Of a stretch of DNA of 64,000 nt, positions 44,301 to 53,584 are shown piece by piece. A program made the position numbers and the translations under genes. The stretch comes from an uncultured Lachnospiraceae bacterium (lineage in GTDB: Bacteria > Bacillota > Clostridia > Lachnospirales > Lachnospiraceae). The stretch spans positions 1 to 64,000 of the forward strand of contig CALWRE010000180.1 in the NCBI GenBank assembly GCA_944383835.1, in the 5' to 3' direction. The first letter of the stretch is position 1. Each line of letters begins with the position of its first letter. Below the pieces are notes generated by a model that made no database searches, was not told where the DNA came from, and worked only from the letters and a program-made list of their open reading frames with translations.

Positions 44301-46607
44301 TCAATCACGAACGATCCTCTCCACCTCCACTAGGTTGCTGTGCTGCGGGTTTCCCTTGGCCAGAGGAGTCGGGCGGCTGGTGGTCAGCACGTTGATATTG
44401 CCGCCCAGATCCGTCCTTTCCGCTGTGTTTCTTTCCGCTGCGTTTCTCTCCGCCGTTCTCCCTGGTTTTTCCTCTGTCCTGTACCAAGCGCCCTGGGACA
44501 TGGCAGTCACCCCTTCCACAATCCGCTCTGTTACCTTCGCCGGGAGAATCGTGGCGCCGCGGCCATTATATACCCGGACCAGATCGCCGTCGGCTATCCC
44601 TCTGCGGCCCGCATCCGCCGGATGAATCCACAGGGCCTGGGGATCAACGGCACACAGGGCCTCGTTGGTCTCGTGGATGGAATGGCATCTTCTCTTGGTA
44701 TGCCAGCCCACCAGCTGCAGCGGATATTTCTCCCTCCTGGGATCCTCCACTCCTTCAAATCCCGGCATATACCTCGGAATCGGCGGAATCTCCCTGTCAT
44801 TCATCGCTGCCAGCCTGGGGGAATAAATCTCGATCCGACCGCTGGGCGTAGGGAAAGGAAAGCGCTCCGGATCCCTTCTCTGGTCGGCAAAGGCCACCGT
44901 CCTCGGATTATTTTGGTAGCGGTACACTCCCTCCCGCTTAAACTGCTCAAAGGGCGGCAGCTCCCTTTCCTCCAGCCGCAGCTTTTCGTAGGTATCCTGC
45001 AGCCAGTCCTCCACCGTTTCGTGGCCAGCCGTAAATTCCTGATAGAGCCCCAGCCCTGCAGCCACCTCTTTCAGCCAGTCATACTCCTGCCTTCCCTCAA
45101 AAAGCGGCTCCACGCAGCGGTTATTGTAGCCCAGAAAATCCCCGCACTCCCAGGGCTGGGTGATATTTTCACTCTCGAGGAAAGAAAGGCCAGGCAGCAG
45201 GATATCGGCGAATTTGGCGCTGGAAGTCATAAAGAGGTCGCTGACCACGATAAATTCGCACAGACTCTCATCCCGCAGAATCCTTGCCGTACGGTTGATA
45301 TCGCTGTGCTGGTTGACCAGGCAGTTGCCCGCCAGGTTCAGGATCATTTTAATATTACTGTCCAGACAAGGGGCGTCCGGATCGCCGATGGTTCCGCGCA
45401 CGCCGTCGGCCCGAGCTGTCATCTGCCTTCCCCGCAGAATGGCGTCCGTCCACATAAATACGGAGATGCTGCGGTCGTAGGGATTAACCGGCGACGGAAT
45501 ATGTATCTTCTTATGGCGGTTTAAATAGCCGCAGCCTGCGGCCCAGCCCCCGCTCACTCCCACATTCCCCGTCAGACAGGCCAGCATAATTGCCCCTCGG
45601 ACAAACTGCTCGCCGGCGGCATGGCGCTGGCCTCCGTATCCGGGAATCAGGGCCGCGGGCCGGGCCAGGGCATAGCGCCGGGCCAAATCTTCAATCTTCC
45701 CGGCCGGTACGCCGGTCAGCCTCTCCGCCCACCGGGGCGTTTTCGCCTGACCGTCTTTTTCCCCCAGCACATAGGAGAAATAGCAGTCCGACGGATCTTC
45801 CCCCTGCGGCATCGTTTCCTTCGTAAAGCCTTGGCAGCAGCTCTCGATAAACTCCCGGTCAAAAAGCCCCTCCCGGATAATTACATAGGCCATGGCGTCC
45901 ATCAGGGCGGCGTCCGTACCCGGCCGGATGCCGATCCATTCATCGGCCAATGCCTTCGCCGTATCGCTCTGCCGGGGATCCAAGCAGATAATCGGGACGC
46001 CTGCCTCCTTGGCCTGGCGCAGGTAATACAGCGTGGAATCAAAGATTGTCTCCGCCGGATTATGCCCCCATAGAAGGATCAGCCTGCTGTCCGTCAGGGT
46101 ATCCATCGAGCTGCCGGTCAGCTTTGTCCCGTACAGATAAGGGGTGACCGTATCCACGCAGGCTGTGCTGTAGCTGTTGTAATAGTCCAGAAAGCCTCCG
46201 TCCAGGGCCAGAAGTCTCTTGGCCATCTGCCGTCCGCTCACCAGGCCGCTGACTCCGGTGGCATAATTTACATACCGAGACCCCGGCCCATAGGCGTCGC
46301 GAATCCGAATCCAATGACGAAGTATTGTCTCCACGGCCTCGTCCCAGCTGATCCGCTTGAAGCGGCCCTCGCCCCTTGCGCCCACCCGCTTCATCGGATA
46401 GCGCAGCCGTTTCGATTCATCCAGAAAAGTCTCATGATAATGAAGACCACGGCAGCACGCCGTAAGCGGCGGGGTATTCCCCGCCGCCTCCGGCGTGTCC
46501 GTGGTCAGTTTTACAATTTTCCCATTCTGCACATGGGCGTAAATCAGGCAGCGTCCTCCGCAGTTATTGCGGCCTGTGGTAGGGATGATCTTGGTTTCGT
46601 CTGCCAT
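44301..46607 (-). CDS. Molybdopterin-dependent oxidoreductase, DMSO reductase family, orphan catalytic subunit
   Basis: 768 residues. The N-terminus has a [4Fe-4S] Cys pattern (NNCGGRCLIYAHV... TACCRG). NYATGVSGLVSGRQMAKRL and FLDYYNSYSTACVD precede the expected Mo-ligand region, probably a Ser. LILLWGHNPAETIFD and PGYGGQRHAAGEQFVRGA are pterin-binding segments. The C-terminal domain (SIHETNEALCAVDPQALWIHPADA) binds the second pterin. No twin-arginine signal and no B or C subunit is nearby, so the electron partner is unknown. It starts 2 bases after the ppx stop. An AER-repeat insert lies near residue 735. Confidence 0.87.
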   Translation of the reverse strand: MADETKIIPTTGRNNCGGRCLIYAHVQNGKIVKLTTDTPEAAGNTPPLTACCRGLHYHETFLDESKRLRYPMKRVGARGEGRFKRISWDEAVETILRHWIRIRDAYGPGSRYVNYATGVSGLVSGRQMAKRLLALDGGFLDYYNSYSTACVDTVTPYLYGTKLTGSSMDTLTDSRLILLWGHNPAETIFDSTLYYLRQAKEAGVPIICLDPRQSDTAKALADEWIGIRPGTDAALMDAMAYVIIREGLFDREFIESCCQGFTKETMPQGEDPSDCYFSYVLGEKDGQAKTPRWAERLTGVPAGKIEDLARRYALARPAALIPGYGGQRHAAGEQFVRGAIMLACLTGNVGVSGGWAAGCGYLNRHKKIHIPSPVNPYDRSISVFMWTDAILRGRQMTARADGVRGTIGDPDAPCLDSNIKMILNLAGNCLVNQHSDINRTARILRDESLCEFIVVSDLFMTSSAKFADILLPGLSFLESENITQPWECGDFLGYNNRCVEPLFEGRQEYDWLKEVAAGLGLYQEFTAGHETVEDWLQDTYEKLRLEERELPPFEQFKREGVYRYQNNPRTVAFADQRRDPERFPFPTPSGRIEIYSPRLAAMNDREIPPIPRYMPGFEGVEDPRREKYPLQLVGWHTKRRCHSIHETNEALCAVDPQALWIHPADAGRRGIADGDLVRVYNGRGATILPAKVTERIVEGVTAMSQGAWYRTEEKPGRTAERNAAERNTAERTDLGGNINVLTTSRPTPLAKGNPQHSNLVEVERIVRD

Positions 46608-46609
46608 GT

Positions 46610-47647
46610 TTACGGCTCTTCCTCCAAACGTTCTTCCTCCTTAGGCTCCTCTGCCGGAACCTCCTTCGCCGGGGACGGCCCCTCCGAAGACTCCTCCGCC
46701 GAAGACTCCTGCGGCGCTGTCTCGGCCTTGCTCTCCTCTTTCGCCCCGCGCTCTTCTTTGGCATATTCCAGCAGGTAGCCTTCCCGCAGGCCGCAGCGGC
46801 TGATTACCACCGTCTCAATATCATAGCGCTCAATGATTGTCAGCAGGATCAGGAAACCCGGTATCAGAGTGTGGATTCGGTCCGGGCATAATTTCAGAAT
46901 CAGCTGCCACTTCCCATTCTTCTTTTCCATCAGCTGACGGTACATCTTTTTCAGTTTTTTCACTTCCATGACGCTGCAGTCCTCCGGCAGCTCATAGAAA
47001 TGACGGTACAGGCGGCCGATTGCCCGGATGCTTCCGCCAATGCCCACCAACTGTCCGCTCTCCGGCTTCACCGCCGCCAGCCCGGCCTCGTTCAGCTGTT
47101 TTTTTACTACGCCGCGGATCTTAGCCCTCTCCTCATCCTTGGGCAGGATGCGCTTTACCTGTTTCTTATAGAGGCTCAGGGAACCCACCGGGATGCTGAG
47201 GGCGTCCAGGACGTTCTTCTCATAGAAGGTGACAATCTCGGTACTGCCGCCGCCGATATCCACCAGAATTCCATCCTGGGAACGGATCTGGGAGACGGCC
47301 CCCTTGAAGTCCAGCTTAGCCTCTTCCTCGCCGCTGATAACATGGATCTTAAATCCGGTCATCTGCCACAGGCGGACGGCGGCCTCCTCCGTATTTTCCA
47401 CATTTCGCAGGGACGCCGTTGCAAATACCATCACATGGTCGATGCCCAGATTCTTTACAATCGTTCCGAATTCCTTTAAGACGGCTGCCGCCGCCTCAAT
47501 TCCCTCTTCCGTCAGGAAACCGTCCCGCACATAACCGGCCAGGCCGACCATTTCCTTCTTATGAAAGAACTGCTTAAAATTTCCATTCTCACTGTGATAG
47601 ATTCCAAGACGCATCGTATTGGAACCCATATCGATCACTGCATACAT
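46610..47647 (-). CDS. Exopolyphosphatase / GppA family protein
   Basis: 345 residues from the ATG at 47647 (AAAGGAAGAAGAGGG upstream); the frame is open to 47761 but that part is inside ppk. YAVIDMGSNTMRLGIYH and ILVDIGGGSTEIVTFYE are the ASKHA phosphate-binding signatures. VGIGGSIRAIGRLYRHF follows. It should degrade polyphosphate or pppGpp. The stop is followed 2 bases later by the molybdenum gene. The last 50 residues are a Glu/Pro/Ser-rich low-complexity tail (EESSEGPSPAKEVPAEEP) not found in typical members. Confidence 0.9.
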   Translation of the reverse strand: MYAVIDMGSNTMRLGIYHSENGNFKQFFHKKEMVGLAGYVRDGFLTEEGIEAAAAVLKEFGTIVKNLGIDHVMVFATASLRNVENTEEAAVRLWQMTGFKIHVISGEEEAKLDFKGAVSQIRSQDGILVDIGGGSTEIVTFYEKNVLDALSIPVGSLSLYKKQVKRILPKDEERAKIRGVVKKQLNEAGLAAVKPESGQLVGIGGSIRAIGRLYRHFYELPEDCSVMEVKKLKKMYRQLMEKKNGKWQLILKLCPDRIHTLIPGFLILLTIIERYDIETVVISRCGLREGYLLEYAKEERGAKEESKAETAPQESSAEESSEGPSPAKEVPAEEPKEEERLEEEP

Positions 47648-49821
47648 CCCTCTTCTTCCTTTCCTTGATCTTGCACGCCGCTTTCCCTGTGCAGTCCGGC
47701 TCCCGCCTGGCCTGCCTTCTCCATCTTCTCCGGATCCATCAGGCACATTGCCCCGTGGCATTCGGCGGGAAGGGTGGCAGGGCGCCGCTCATAGGCGCGC
47801 TGATAAAAGTATTCCTGCGAATTCATAATATATTCGCCCTCCATCGGAGTCCGCCGCATATAATTGCCGTCCGCCATCTGCATATGGCAGTTCTGGTTGT
47901 CCGCAAGGAGGATGGCAAACATTTGGCGAAGCCTCTCCCTGCACGCCTTGTCATCCACCGGCGTGATAACCTCCACCCTGTGCATCGTGTTGCGGGTCAT
48001 CAGGTCGGCCGAACCGATATATATCTTTTGGCTGTCGCCCAGGCCGAAGAGATAAATCCTCGAATGCTCCAGGAAACGGCCGACAATGCTGATCACGCGG
48101 ATGTTCTTCGTCTTTCCCGGAATTCCGCCGACGATGCAGCAGCTGCCCCGCACAATCAAATCCACCGGCACGCCTGCGCTGGAGGCCTCCAGCAGCGCGT
48201 CGATAATCTTCTTATCCGTCAGGGAGTTCATCTTCATCCCGATATAAGCGGGCTTTCCCGCACGGGCCAGACGCACCTGCTCATCGATCATCTCCAACAC
48301 CCCTTTTTGCAGGGAGGTGGGAGCGGCCAACAGCCGTTTCATGGGATCCGGAGCCTGTCCCAGACTGAGATTGTTGAAAATGCTGACCATCTCGGAGCCG
48401 ATCTCCGGATCCGCCGTCATATAGGAAAGATCCGTATACTGTCTGGCGGTCTTCTCATTATAATTGCCCGTCCCAATCTGGCTCAAATAAACAATATGTC
48501 CGTTCTTGCGCGCTGTGATCAGACAGAGCTTTGAATGCACCTTCAGTCCGTCCAGCCCGTAGAGGATACGGCATCCGGCCTCCTCCAGCCTCCGGGACCA
48601 CTCGATATTGTTTTCTTCATCAAAACGGGCCCCCAATTCCAAAAGAACCAGGACTTCTTTGCCGTTTTCCGCCGCCTCGATCAGGGCCTCGGCGACCTTG
48701 CTGCCCCTGGCCAGGCGGTACAGGGTCATTTTGATGGAAATAACGTCCGGATCCGCAGCCGCCTCCTCCAGCATCTGCAGGAAAGGCTTCATGCTCTCGA
48801 AGGGATAGGACAGCAGACGATCCTGCTTTTGCACCTGCTGCCAGATATTCTCGCTCTCATGGAGCATCAGCGCTTTCTGCGGCATTTTCTTTTCGTAGAA
48901 CAGCTGGCTGCGACCGCGCAGGATATGGCGGACGTCATCCACAAATCCCAGATCCATCGGCATATGGCAGTAATAAACCTCGCTGTGGTCTATATCCAGA
49001 TAGGCGCAGAGCTGATCCAGCATCCCAGCAGGCAGGCGCTTGGACAGCTGGACGCGCACCGGCTTGCGGCGCAGCCTGCGGCGAACCATCTCCTCCATGG
49101 CTCCCCGGTAATCCTCCACATCGGACATATCGGGGTCTATATCCGCATTGCGGGTAACCCGCAGCAGAGCCTGTCCCTTTACGCTGTAGCTGCCAAAGAT
49201 GGACGGGGCAAACTGACGAACCACATCTTCCGCCAGCACATACCTGCCCTTTCCGCCCGGCAGCGGAATCAGCCGGTGAACAAAACCGCTGAGGCAGGAA
49301 ATCAGCCCCAGCTTCGCGCTGCCCCCTCGTCCCTCCAGATTGACCACCACATAGATGCTGCCGTTGGGCAGGAAGGGGAAGGGCTGCTTTTTCCCCACAA
49401 TCTGCGGAGAAAGGATGGGGCGCAGCTCCCGCTCGAAGTAATCCTTCACATAGCGGTTTTCATCCTTCTTCAGGTTGCGGGGGCTTACCAAATGAAAGCC
49501 CTGCGCCTCCAGCTCTTTTTTTAGCGTCCGGTAGGCTGCCTCCACCCGGCTGTTCAGGCTTTTTACCTGGGAAGAGATAGCCGCCAGCTGCTCAGGGCCC
49601 GTCATCTGGGTTTTATTCTCCCGAATCTCCTGTGAAATCTGCACCTGGTCTAACAGCGAGCCCACACGAACGCGGAAAAATTCATCCAGATTCGTCTGAT
49701 AAACCGAAAGAAAAAAGAGACGTTCGCAAAGAGGAAGCGACTCATCCTCCGCTTCCTCCAGAACTCTCTCATTAAATTTTAACCAAGATAATTCCCTATT
49801 ATCAAATCCAGTCCTTTTCAT
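47635..49821 (-). CDS. ppk: Polyphosphate kinase
   Basis: 728 residues, full length. NRELSWLKFNERVLEEAED opens the family; DEFFRVRVGSLLDQV follows. The two catalytic His regions are DGLKVHSKLCLITAR and FLEHSRIYLFGLG, with GTGNYNEKTARQYTD in the phospholipase-D-like domain. It makes polyphosphate from ATP. It overlaps the ppx start by 13 bp, so synthesis and breakdown are encoded in one unit. AGAGGATTAAACGG lies before the ATG. Confidence 0.96.
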   Translation of the reverse strand: MKRTGFDNRELSWLKFNERVLEEAEDESLPLCERLFFLSVYQTNLDEFFRVRVGSLLDQVQISQEIRENKTQMTGPEQLAAISSQVKSLNSRVEAAYRTLKKELEAQGFHLVSPRNLKKDENRYVKDYFERELRPILSPQIVGKKQPFPFLPNGSIYVVVNLEGRGGSAKLGLISCLSGFVHRLIPLPGGKGRYVLAEDVVRQFAPSIFGSYSVKGQALLRVTRNADIDPDMSDVEDYRGAMEEMVRRRLRRKPVRVQLSKRLPAGMLDQLCAYLDIDHSEVYYCHMPMDLGFVDDVRHILRGRSQLFYEKKMPQKALMLHESENIWQQVQKQDRLLSYPFESMKPFLQMLEEAAADPDVISIKMTLYRLARGSKVAEALIEAAENGKEVLVLLELGARFDEENNIEWSRRLEEAGCRILYGLDGLKVHSKLCLITARKNGHIVYLSQIGTGNYNEKTARQYTDLSYMTADPEIGSEMVSIFNNLSLGQAPDPMKRLLAAPTSLQKGVLEMIDEQVRLARAGKPAYIGMKMNSLTDKKIIDALLEASSAGVPVDLIVRGSCCIVGGIPGKTKNIRVISIVGRFLEHSRIYLFGLGDSQKIYIGSADLMTRNTMHRVEVITPVDDKACRERLRQMFAILLADNQNCHMQMADGNYMRRTPMEGEYIMNSQEYFYQRAYERRPATLPAECHGAMCLMDPEKMEKAGQAGAGLHRESGVQDQGKEEEGCMQ

Positions 49822-49906
49822 CCGTTTAATCCTCTATTTTTCTTTTATCTTATCAGACTTTGCAGGAAGAAGGAAGTTCTTTATTGTAAAGTCTGTGTAA
49901 ATTTTT

Positions 49907-51019
49907 TTATTTCATACGGTTGAAAATAGACTGTACCGGAACCGGCGACAGCTTTTTCTGCCAGCCGCGCCCCGCTTTCTTTTTATCCAATTCTACCGGC
50001 TCGGGCGCCTGCTCCGTCAGCCGCCGGTATTCCCTGGCCAGCTGCCAGCCCACCGCGGCAATGCTGCGGCTCTTCGCCACCTCATAGCCGGCCTCCGTCA
50101 CTCGGGGAAGATTTTCCCTCTCCGCCCCGTCCAGCATGGCGGTAAGCTTCTCTTCAAAGCCCTCCAACGTGTCCGCCTTGTACACCTGCCTGCCGTCGGT
50201 CAGCCAATCCGCATAGATCGGAATATCGCGCACCAGCACCGGACATTTCATGGCCAGGGCCTCCAGAAGGACAATCCCTTCCGTCTCCTCCCTTGTCATA
50301 AACAGGAAGACGTCGCTGCCGCAGTAAGCGTCCCGCAATTCTTCCTTGGGAATATAGCCCGGAAAATGCAGGTTGGGCAGCTGGATTTTCAGGGCCTCCC
50401 GGATATGGGGCGGAATCATCGGCAGGTTCAGGTCGCCAAACCAGATAAACTGATACTGCGGCAGCCTCTTTGCCAGCTCGATAAAGTCGAGAATCCCCTT
50501 CCGGTCGATGGGCAGGCCCACCGAAAGCACCACCCGGTCCGTCTCCGAAAATCCATACTTTCTGCGGAACGCCCTTCCCGCCTCCTCGTCCCTGCGGTAG
50601 AAGGAAAGGTCGATGCCGTTGGAAATGCTGACCACCGGGCGGCCAATGTGGTAATTGTCAAGCAGGCGCTTCGCATAGGGAGTGGGGGCAATCACCACGT
50701 CCCCCTGGGAGTAGCAGATCTTCAGCCACTTTTTAAACAGCGGGGCAGCCAGATTGGAACCGATAAAGGAATTGCGGAAATCCTCTTCGGTGGAATGGCC
50801 GTGGTAGACCACCTTTTTCCCCAGGTGATGCGCCCTGCGGGCCAGCAGGAATGACCGGGGGAAAATCGTATTGATATGGGCCACATCCCAATCATCCTTC
50901 ACATTCGTCGTATATTCCACATGGTTGGCGTCGAGGGCTTCCATCTGGTGATAGATCGCTCGGCCCACTCCGCTCTTTTCAATCATCTTCTGGGCTCCTG
51001 AATACAATAAAACCTTCAT
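49907..51019 (-). CDS. Glycosyltransferase, GT4 family
   Basis: 370 residues; AGAGAGGAGTTCGCC before the ATG. Two Rossmann domains. An N-terminal KSGVGRAIYHQMEAL and HGHSTEEDFRNSFIGSN; the nucleotide-sugar site is in VLSVGLPIDRKGILDFIEL and REETEGIVLLEALAMKCPVLV (E-x7-E). It resembles glucosyl- or diacylglycerol-glycosyltransferases of Firmicutes envelopes. It is 33 bases downstream of the TVP38 gene. Acceptor and sugar are not predictable. Confidence 0.92.
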   Translation of the reverse strand: MKVLLYSGAQKMIEKSGVGRAIYHQMEALDANHVEYTTNVKDDWDVAHINTIFPRSFLLARRAHHLGKKVVYHGHSTEEDFRNSFIGSNLAAPLFKKWLKICYSQGDVVIAPTPYAKRLLDNYHIGRPVVSISNGIDLSFYRRDEEAGRAFRRKYGFSETDRVVLSVGLPIDRKGILDFIELAKRLPQYQFIWFGDLNLPMIPPHIREALKIQLPNLHFPGYIPKEELRDAYCGSDVFLFMTREETEGIVLLEALAMKCPVLVRDIPIYADWLTDGRQVYKADTLEGFEEKLTAMLDGAERENLPRVTEAGYEVAKSRSIAAVGWQLAREYRRLTEQAPEPVELDKKKAGRGWQKKLSPVPVQSIFNRMK

Positions 51020-51052
51020 GGCGAACTCCTCTCTACATTCTTTGCTCTTACT

Positions 51053-51826
51053 CTATTTGATGAACGAAAGCAGCTTCATCCCGACGGTGTACAGGCCTAA
51101 GCTGTACAGGGCGATGGAAAACGGCTTGCCCAACAATATAATTGTTGCCATTTTTCGCAAACGCATCCGCGTAAGTCCCGCCAGATAGCAGAGGAAATCG
51201 TCGGGAGCCACCGGGAAAAAGATCGCCGCGGCAAAAAACTTGTCAAAGCGGTTTCCCTTCTCCAGCCAGCCGATATATTTATCATACAGCTTCGGGCTCG
51301 TAATGCTGCGGACGAAAGGAGCCCCATATCGGCGGGCCAGCAAAAACGCGCAGATGGAGCCGATGCTGATGCCGACATAGTTGTAAACAAAGCCCCATAC
51401 CGGCCCAAAAATCAGGACGCCGGCCAGGCAGCCCACAGCCCCAGGCAGAATCGGCAGCACGACCTGCACGGCCTGCACCGCTGTAAAAATAAGGGGAGCC
51501 CAGAGCCCGAAACGGCCCAAGAAGGCCTCCAGCGCATCCTGCGACTGGAAAATTCCCCGCTGCCAGCAGTACCAGACAAACAGGCCCATCAGGACAAGTC
51601 CCGCCACGGTGCAGCCGTTCAGAATCCATTTTACGCTCCCGCTGCGGGGCTGTGCCGGAAGCTTGGCAGCCGTCTCTGCCGCCGTCTTCGCCTGCTCTCT
51701 GGCCTGCGCTTCTCTTTTTTCCCGCCGTTTTTCCAGTTTATTCTCGATTTTCTCTTCTACGTCGTTATACATTTCCTTTATCGTGACTTGGTTTGCACGC
51801 ATTACGGCGCTCTGCTGATTCTCCAT
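51053..51826 (-). CDS. TVP38/TMEM64 (VTT domain) membrane protein with charged N-terminal extension
   Basis: 257 residues from the ATG at 51826 (GCGAGGGAAAAGAG upstream). Residues 1-60 are strongly charged and probably coiled coil (NDVEEKIENKLEKRREKREAQ). About five to six helices follow. GCLAGVLIFGPVWGFVYNYVGISIGSICAFLLARRYG is the VTT/SNARE-associated core; FAAAIFFPVAPDDFLCYLAGL is the second motif. DedA-like proteins move lipids or support membrane traffic; pairing with a GT4 gene fits glycolipid handling, which is inference. Confidence 0.9.
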   Translation of the reverse strand: MENQQSAVMRANQVTIKEMYNDVEEKIENKLEKRREKREAQAREQAKTAAETAAKLPAQPRSGSVKWILNGCTVAGLVLMGLFVWYCWQRGIFQSQDALEAFLGRFGLWAPLIFTAVQAVQVVLPILPGAVGCLAGVLIFGPVWGFVYNYVGISIGSICAFLLARRYGAPFVRSITSPKLYDKYIGWLEKGNRFDKFFAAAIFFPVAPDDFLCYLAGLTRMRLRKMATIILLGKPFSIALYSLGLYTVGMKLLSFIK

Positions 51827-51869
51827 CTCTTTTCCCTCGCTTTTCCCGTCTTGCTTCCAACGCTGCATT

Positions 51870-52221
51870 CGTCTTTCCTGTTCATCTTCAGGATGTCTTT
51901 ATTTTAAAGCCTGATATTTAATATCATAAAAACTAAATGTGAAGAAAATCTTAAGATAAGGTTTGAAAATTATTTATGTCTTTAGCATAGCAGGCCAATC
52001 TCTCATTTCAGGTACAAGAAAGGTACGATTTTGTGACCCGCATCTTATAATTTACCCGGAAAGGCCGGCCGCAATCCGAAGACTTTCCGGGTTAGCGGCA
52101 CCTGCGCCAGCGGGCATGAAGGTTTACTTGACAAAAAAGCCTGGGGAAATTATGATAGTCTGCGCTGGAATCGGAAATGGGAAATAAAAATGGGAAATGA
52201 ATGTTTTTGCAGGAGGTATAT
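51870..52221. other. Intergenic region before the MATE gene
   Basis: About 350 bases with no convincing gene. It contains the hairpin at 52054-52092 and the promoter at 52128-52156. The left part (51870-52050) is A+T-rich and otherwise featureless. Confidence 0.6.
52054..52156 (+). promoter_or_regulatory. Hairpin and strong promoter upstream of the MATE gene
   Basis: ACCCGGAAAG (52054-52063) pairs perfectly with CTTTCCGGGT (52083-52092), enclosing GGCCGGCC. Downstream lies TTGACA (52128-52133), a 17-base spacer and TATGAT (52151-52156), a near-consensus promoter. The hairpin lies upstream of the promoter, so it is more likely an operator or an upstream terminator than a leader. Confidence 0.7.
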
Positions 52222-53547
52222 ATGAATAAGAAAAAAGAGAAAGAGACGGCAGCCGTCCGCCGGGACAGATACGGAATCTTCTGCGCCTATGTGCTCCCCT
52301 CGGTGCTTTCCTTCGCCTTATCCGGGGTGTACGCCATTGTGGACGGTTTTTTTGTCGGCAACAGCATCGGGGACGCGGGACTTTCCGCTATCAATATCGC
52401 TTACCCGGTGACGGCCTTAATCCAGGCTGTCGGAACCGGGGCAGGCATGGGCGGGGCCGTCCTCTACGCCGTCCGCCTGGCGGAAAAAAGAAAGGAGCAG
52501 GCGGAGAGCGTCCTGCGCGGAACCCTTCTCTTTCTCGCCGCTGCCAGCCTCGTCCTCACCCTGCTTCTGCTGCCGGCCACAGGCCCGCTTCTCACCCTGA
52601 TGGGGGCCGAGGGCCAGCTGCATGAGCTGGGCCGTGAATATCTGCGGATCATTGTCCTGGGCTCGGTATTCCAGGTCTTTGGCACAGGGATTGTCCCCCT
52701 GATCCGCAATAACAACGGCTCCCTCTATGCCATGTTCTGCATGATCGCCGGTTTTCTCACCAATATTGTGCTGGACTACGCCTTCGTCTGGGTTTTTTCC
52801 TGGGGAATGACCGGGGCGGCGGCCGCTACCATCCTGGGCCAGGGCGTTACGATGGCGGGAGGCTTTCTCTACCTCATCGGGCATAAGATTCCCCTGTTCG
52901 GTTCCTTACGCGGGGCCGGCAGGCTCTGCCTCGATATCCTGCGCATCGGCCTGGCCCCCTTTGGGAATACCATGTGCCCGATGATCTCCCTGTTATTGAT
53001 GAATAAATATTCCCTGTCCTGGGGCGGCGAGCCGGGGGTGGCCTGCTATGCCTGCGTCGCTTACATTATGACCATTGTCTACCTGCTGCTGCAGGGAGTC
53101 GGCGACGGCAGCCAGCCTTTGATGAGCCGTTACTACGGCATGGGCAATCGGGAGGAGGTCAATAAGATTCGCGGGCTTTCCTACCTTGCCGCCTGGATCA
53201 TCGGTGGGCTGTGCATCGCCGTTATTTACTGGTCCCGGACCGGGGTGGGCGCTTTGTTCGGGGCCTCCGCCGAGGTGTCCGCCGACGTGGCCTCCTCCCT
53301 TCCGATCTTCCTCGCCGCCGTCCCCTTCCTTTCCTTTACCAGAGTCACAACCTCCGCCCTCTACGCCACCGAGCAGAATGTCCGCTCCTACATCCTGGTA
53401 TACGCCGAGCCGGTATTTCTGGCCCTCCTTCTTCCGGCGGCGCCCCGCCTGTGGGGGCTGGACGGCGTCTGGTGGAGCATGGCCCTGGCCCAGATTCTTA
53501 CCGCCCTCGCCGCCCTGGCAATCAAGCTCCGCTCGGACCGGGACTAG
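52222..53547 (+). CDS. MATE family efflux transporter
   Basis: 441 residues from the ATG at 52222, which has AGGAGGTATAT before it. Twelve hydrophobic helices. VLPSVLSFALSGVYAIVDGFFVGN and GDAGLSAINIAYPVTALIQAVGTGAGMGGA are the opening MATE motifs; GNTMCPMISLLLMNKYSLS and GVGDGSQPLMSRYYG start the second half. Probably Na+- or H+-driven export of cationic compounds. It is a lone plus-strand gene with its own promoter. Confidence 0.93.
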   Translation: MNKKKEKETAAVRRDRYGIFCAYVLPSVLSFALSGVYAIVDGFFVGNSIGDAGLSAINIAYPVTALIQAVGTGAGMGGAVLYAVRLAEKRKEQAESVLRGTLLFLAAASLVLTLLLLPATGPLLTLMGAEGQLHELGREYLRIIVLGSVFQVFGTGIVPLIRNNNGSLYAMFCMIAGFLTNIVLDYAFVWVFSWGMTGAAAATILGQGVTMAGGFLYLIGHKIPLFGSLRGAGRLCLDILRIGLAPFGNTMCPMISLLLMNKYSLSWGGEPGVACYACVAYIMTIVYLLLQGVGDGSQPLMSRYYGMGNREEVNKIRGLSYLAAWIIGGLCIAVIYWSRTGVGALFGASAEVSADVASSLPIFLAAVPFLSFTRVTTSALYATEQNVRSYILVYAEPVFLALLLPAAPRLWGLDGVWWSMALAQILTALAALAIKLRSDRD

Positions 53548-53584
53548 ATTCCCTTCTTGCGGCAGATGTTCTTGCAGCAGGCAT

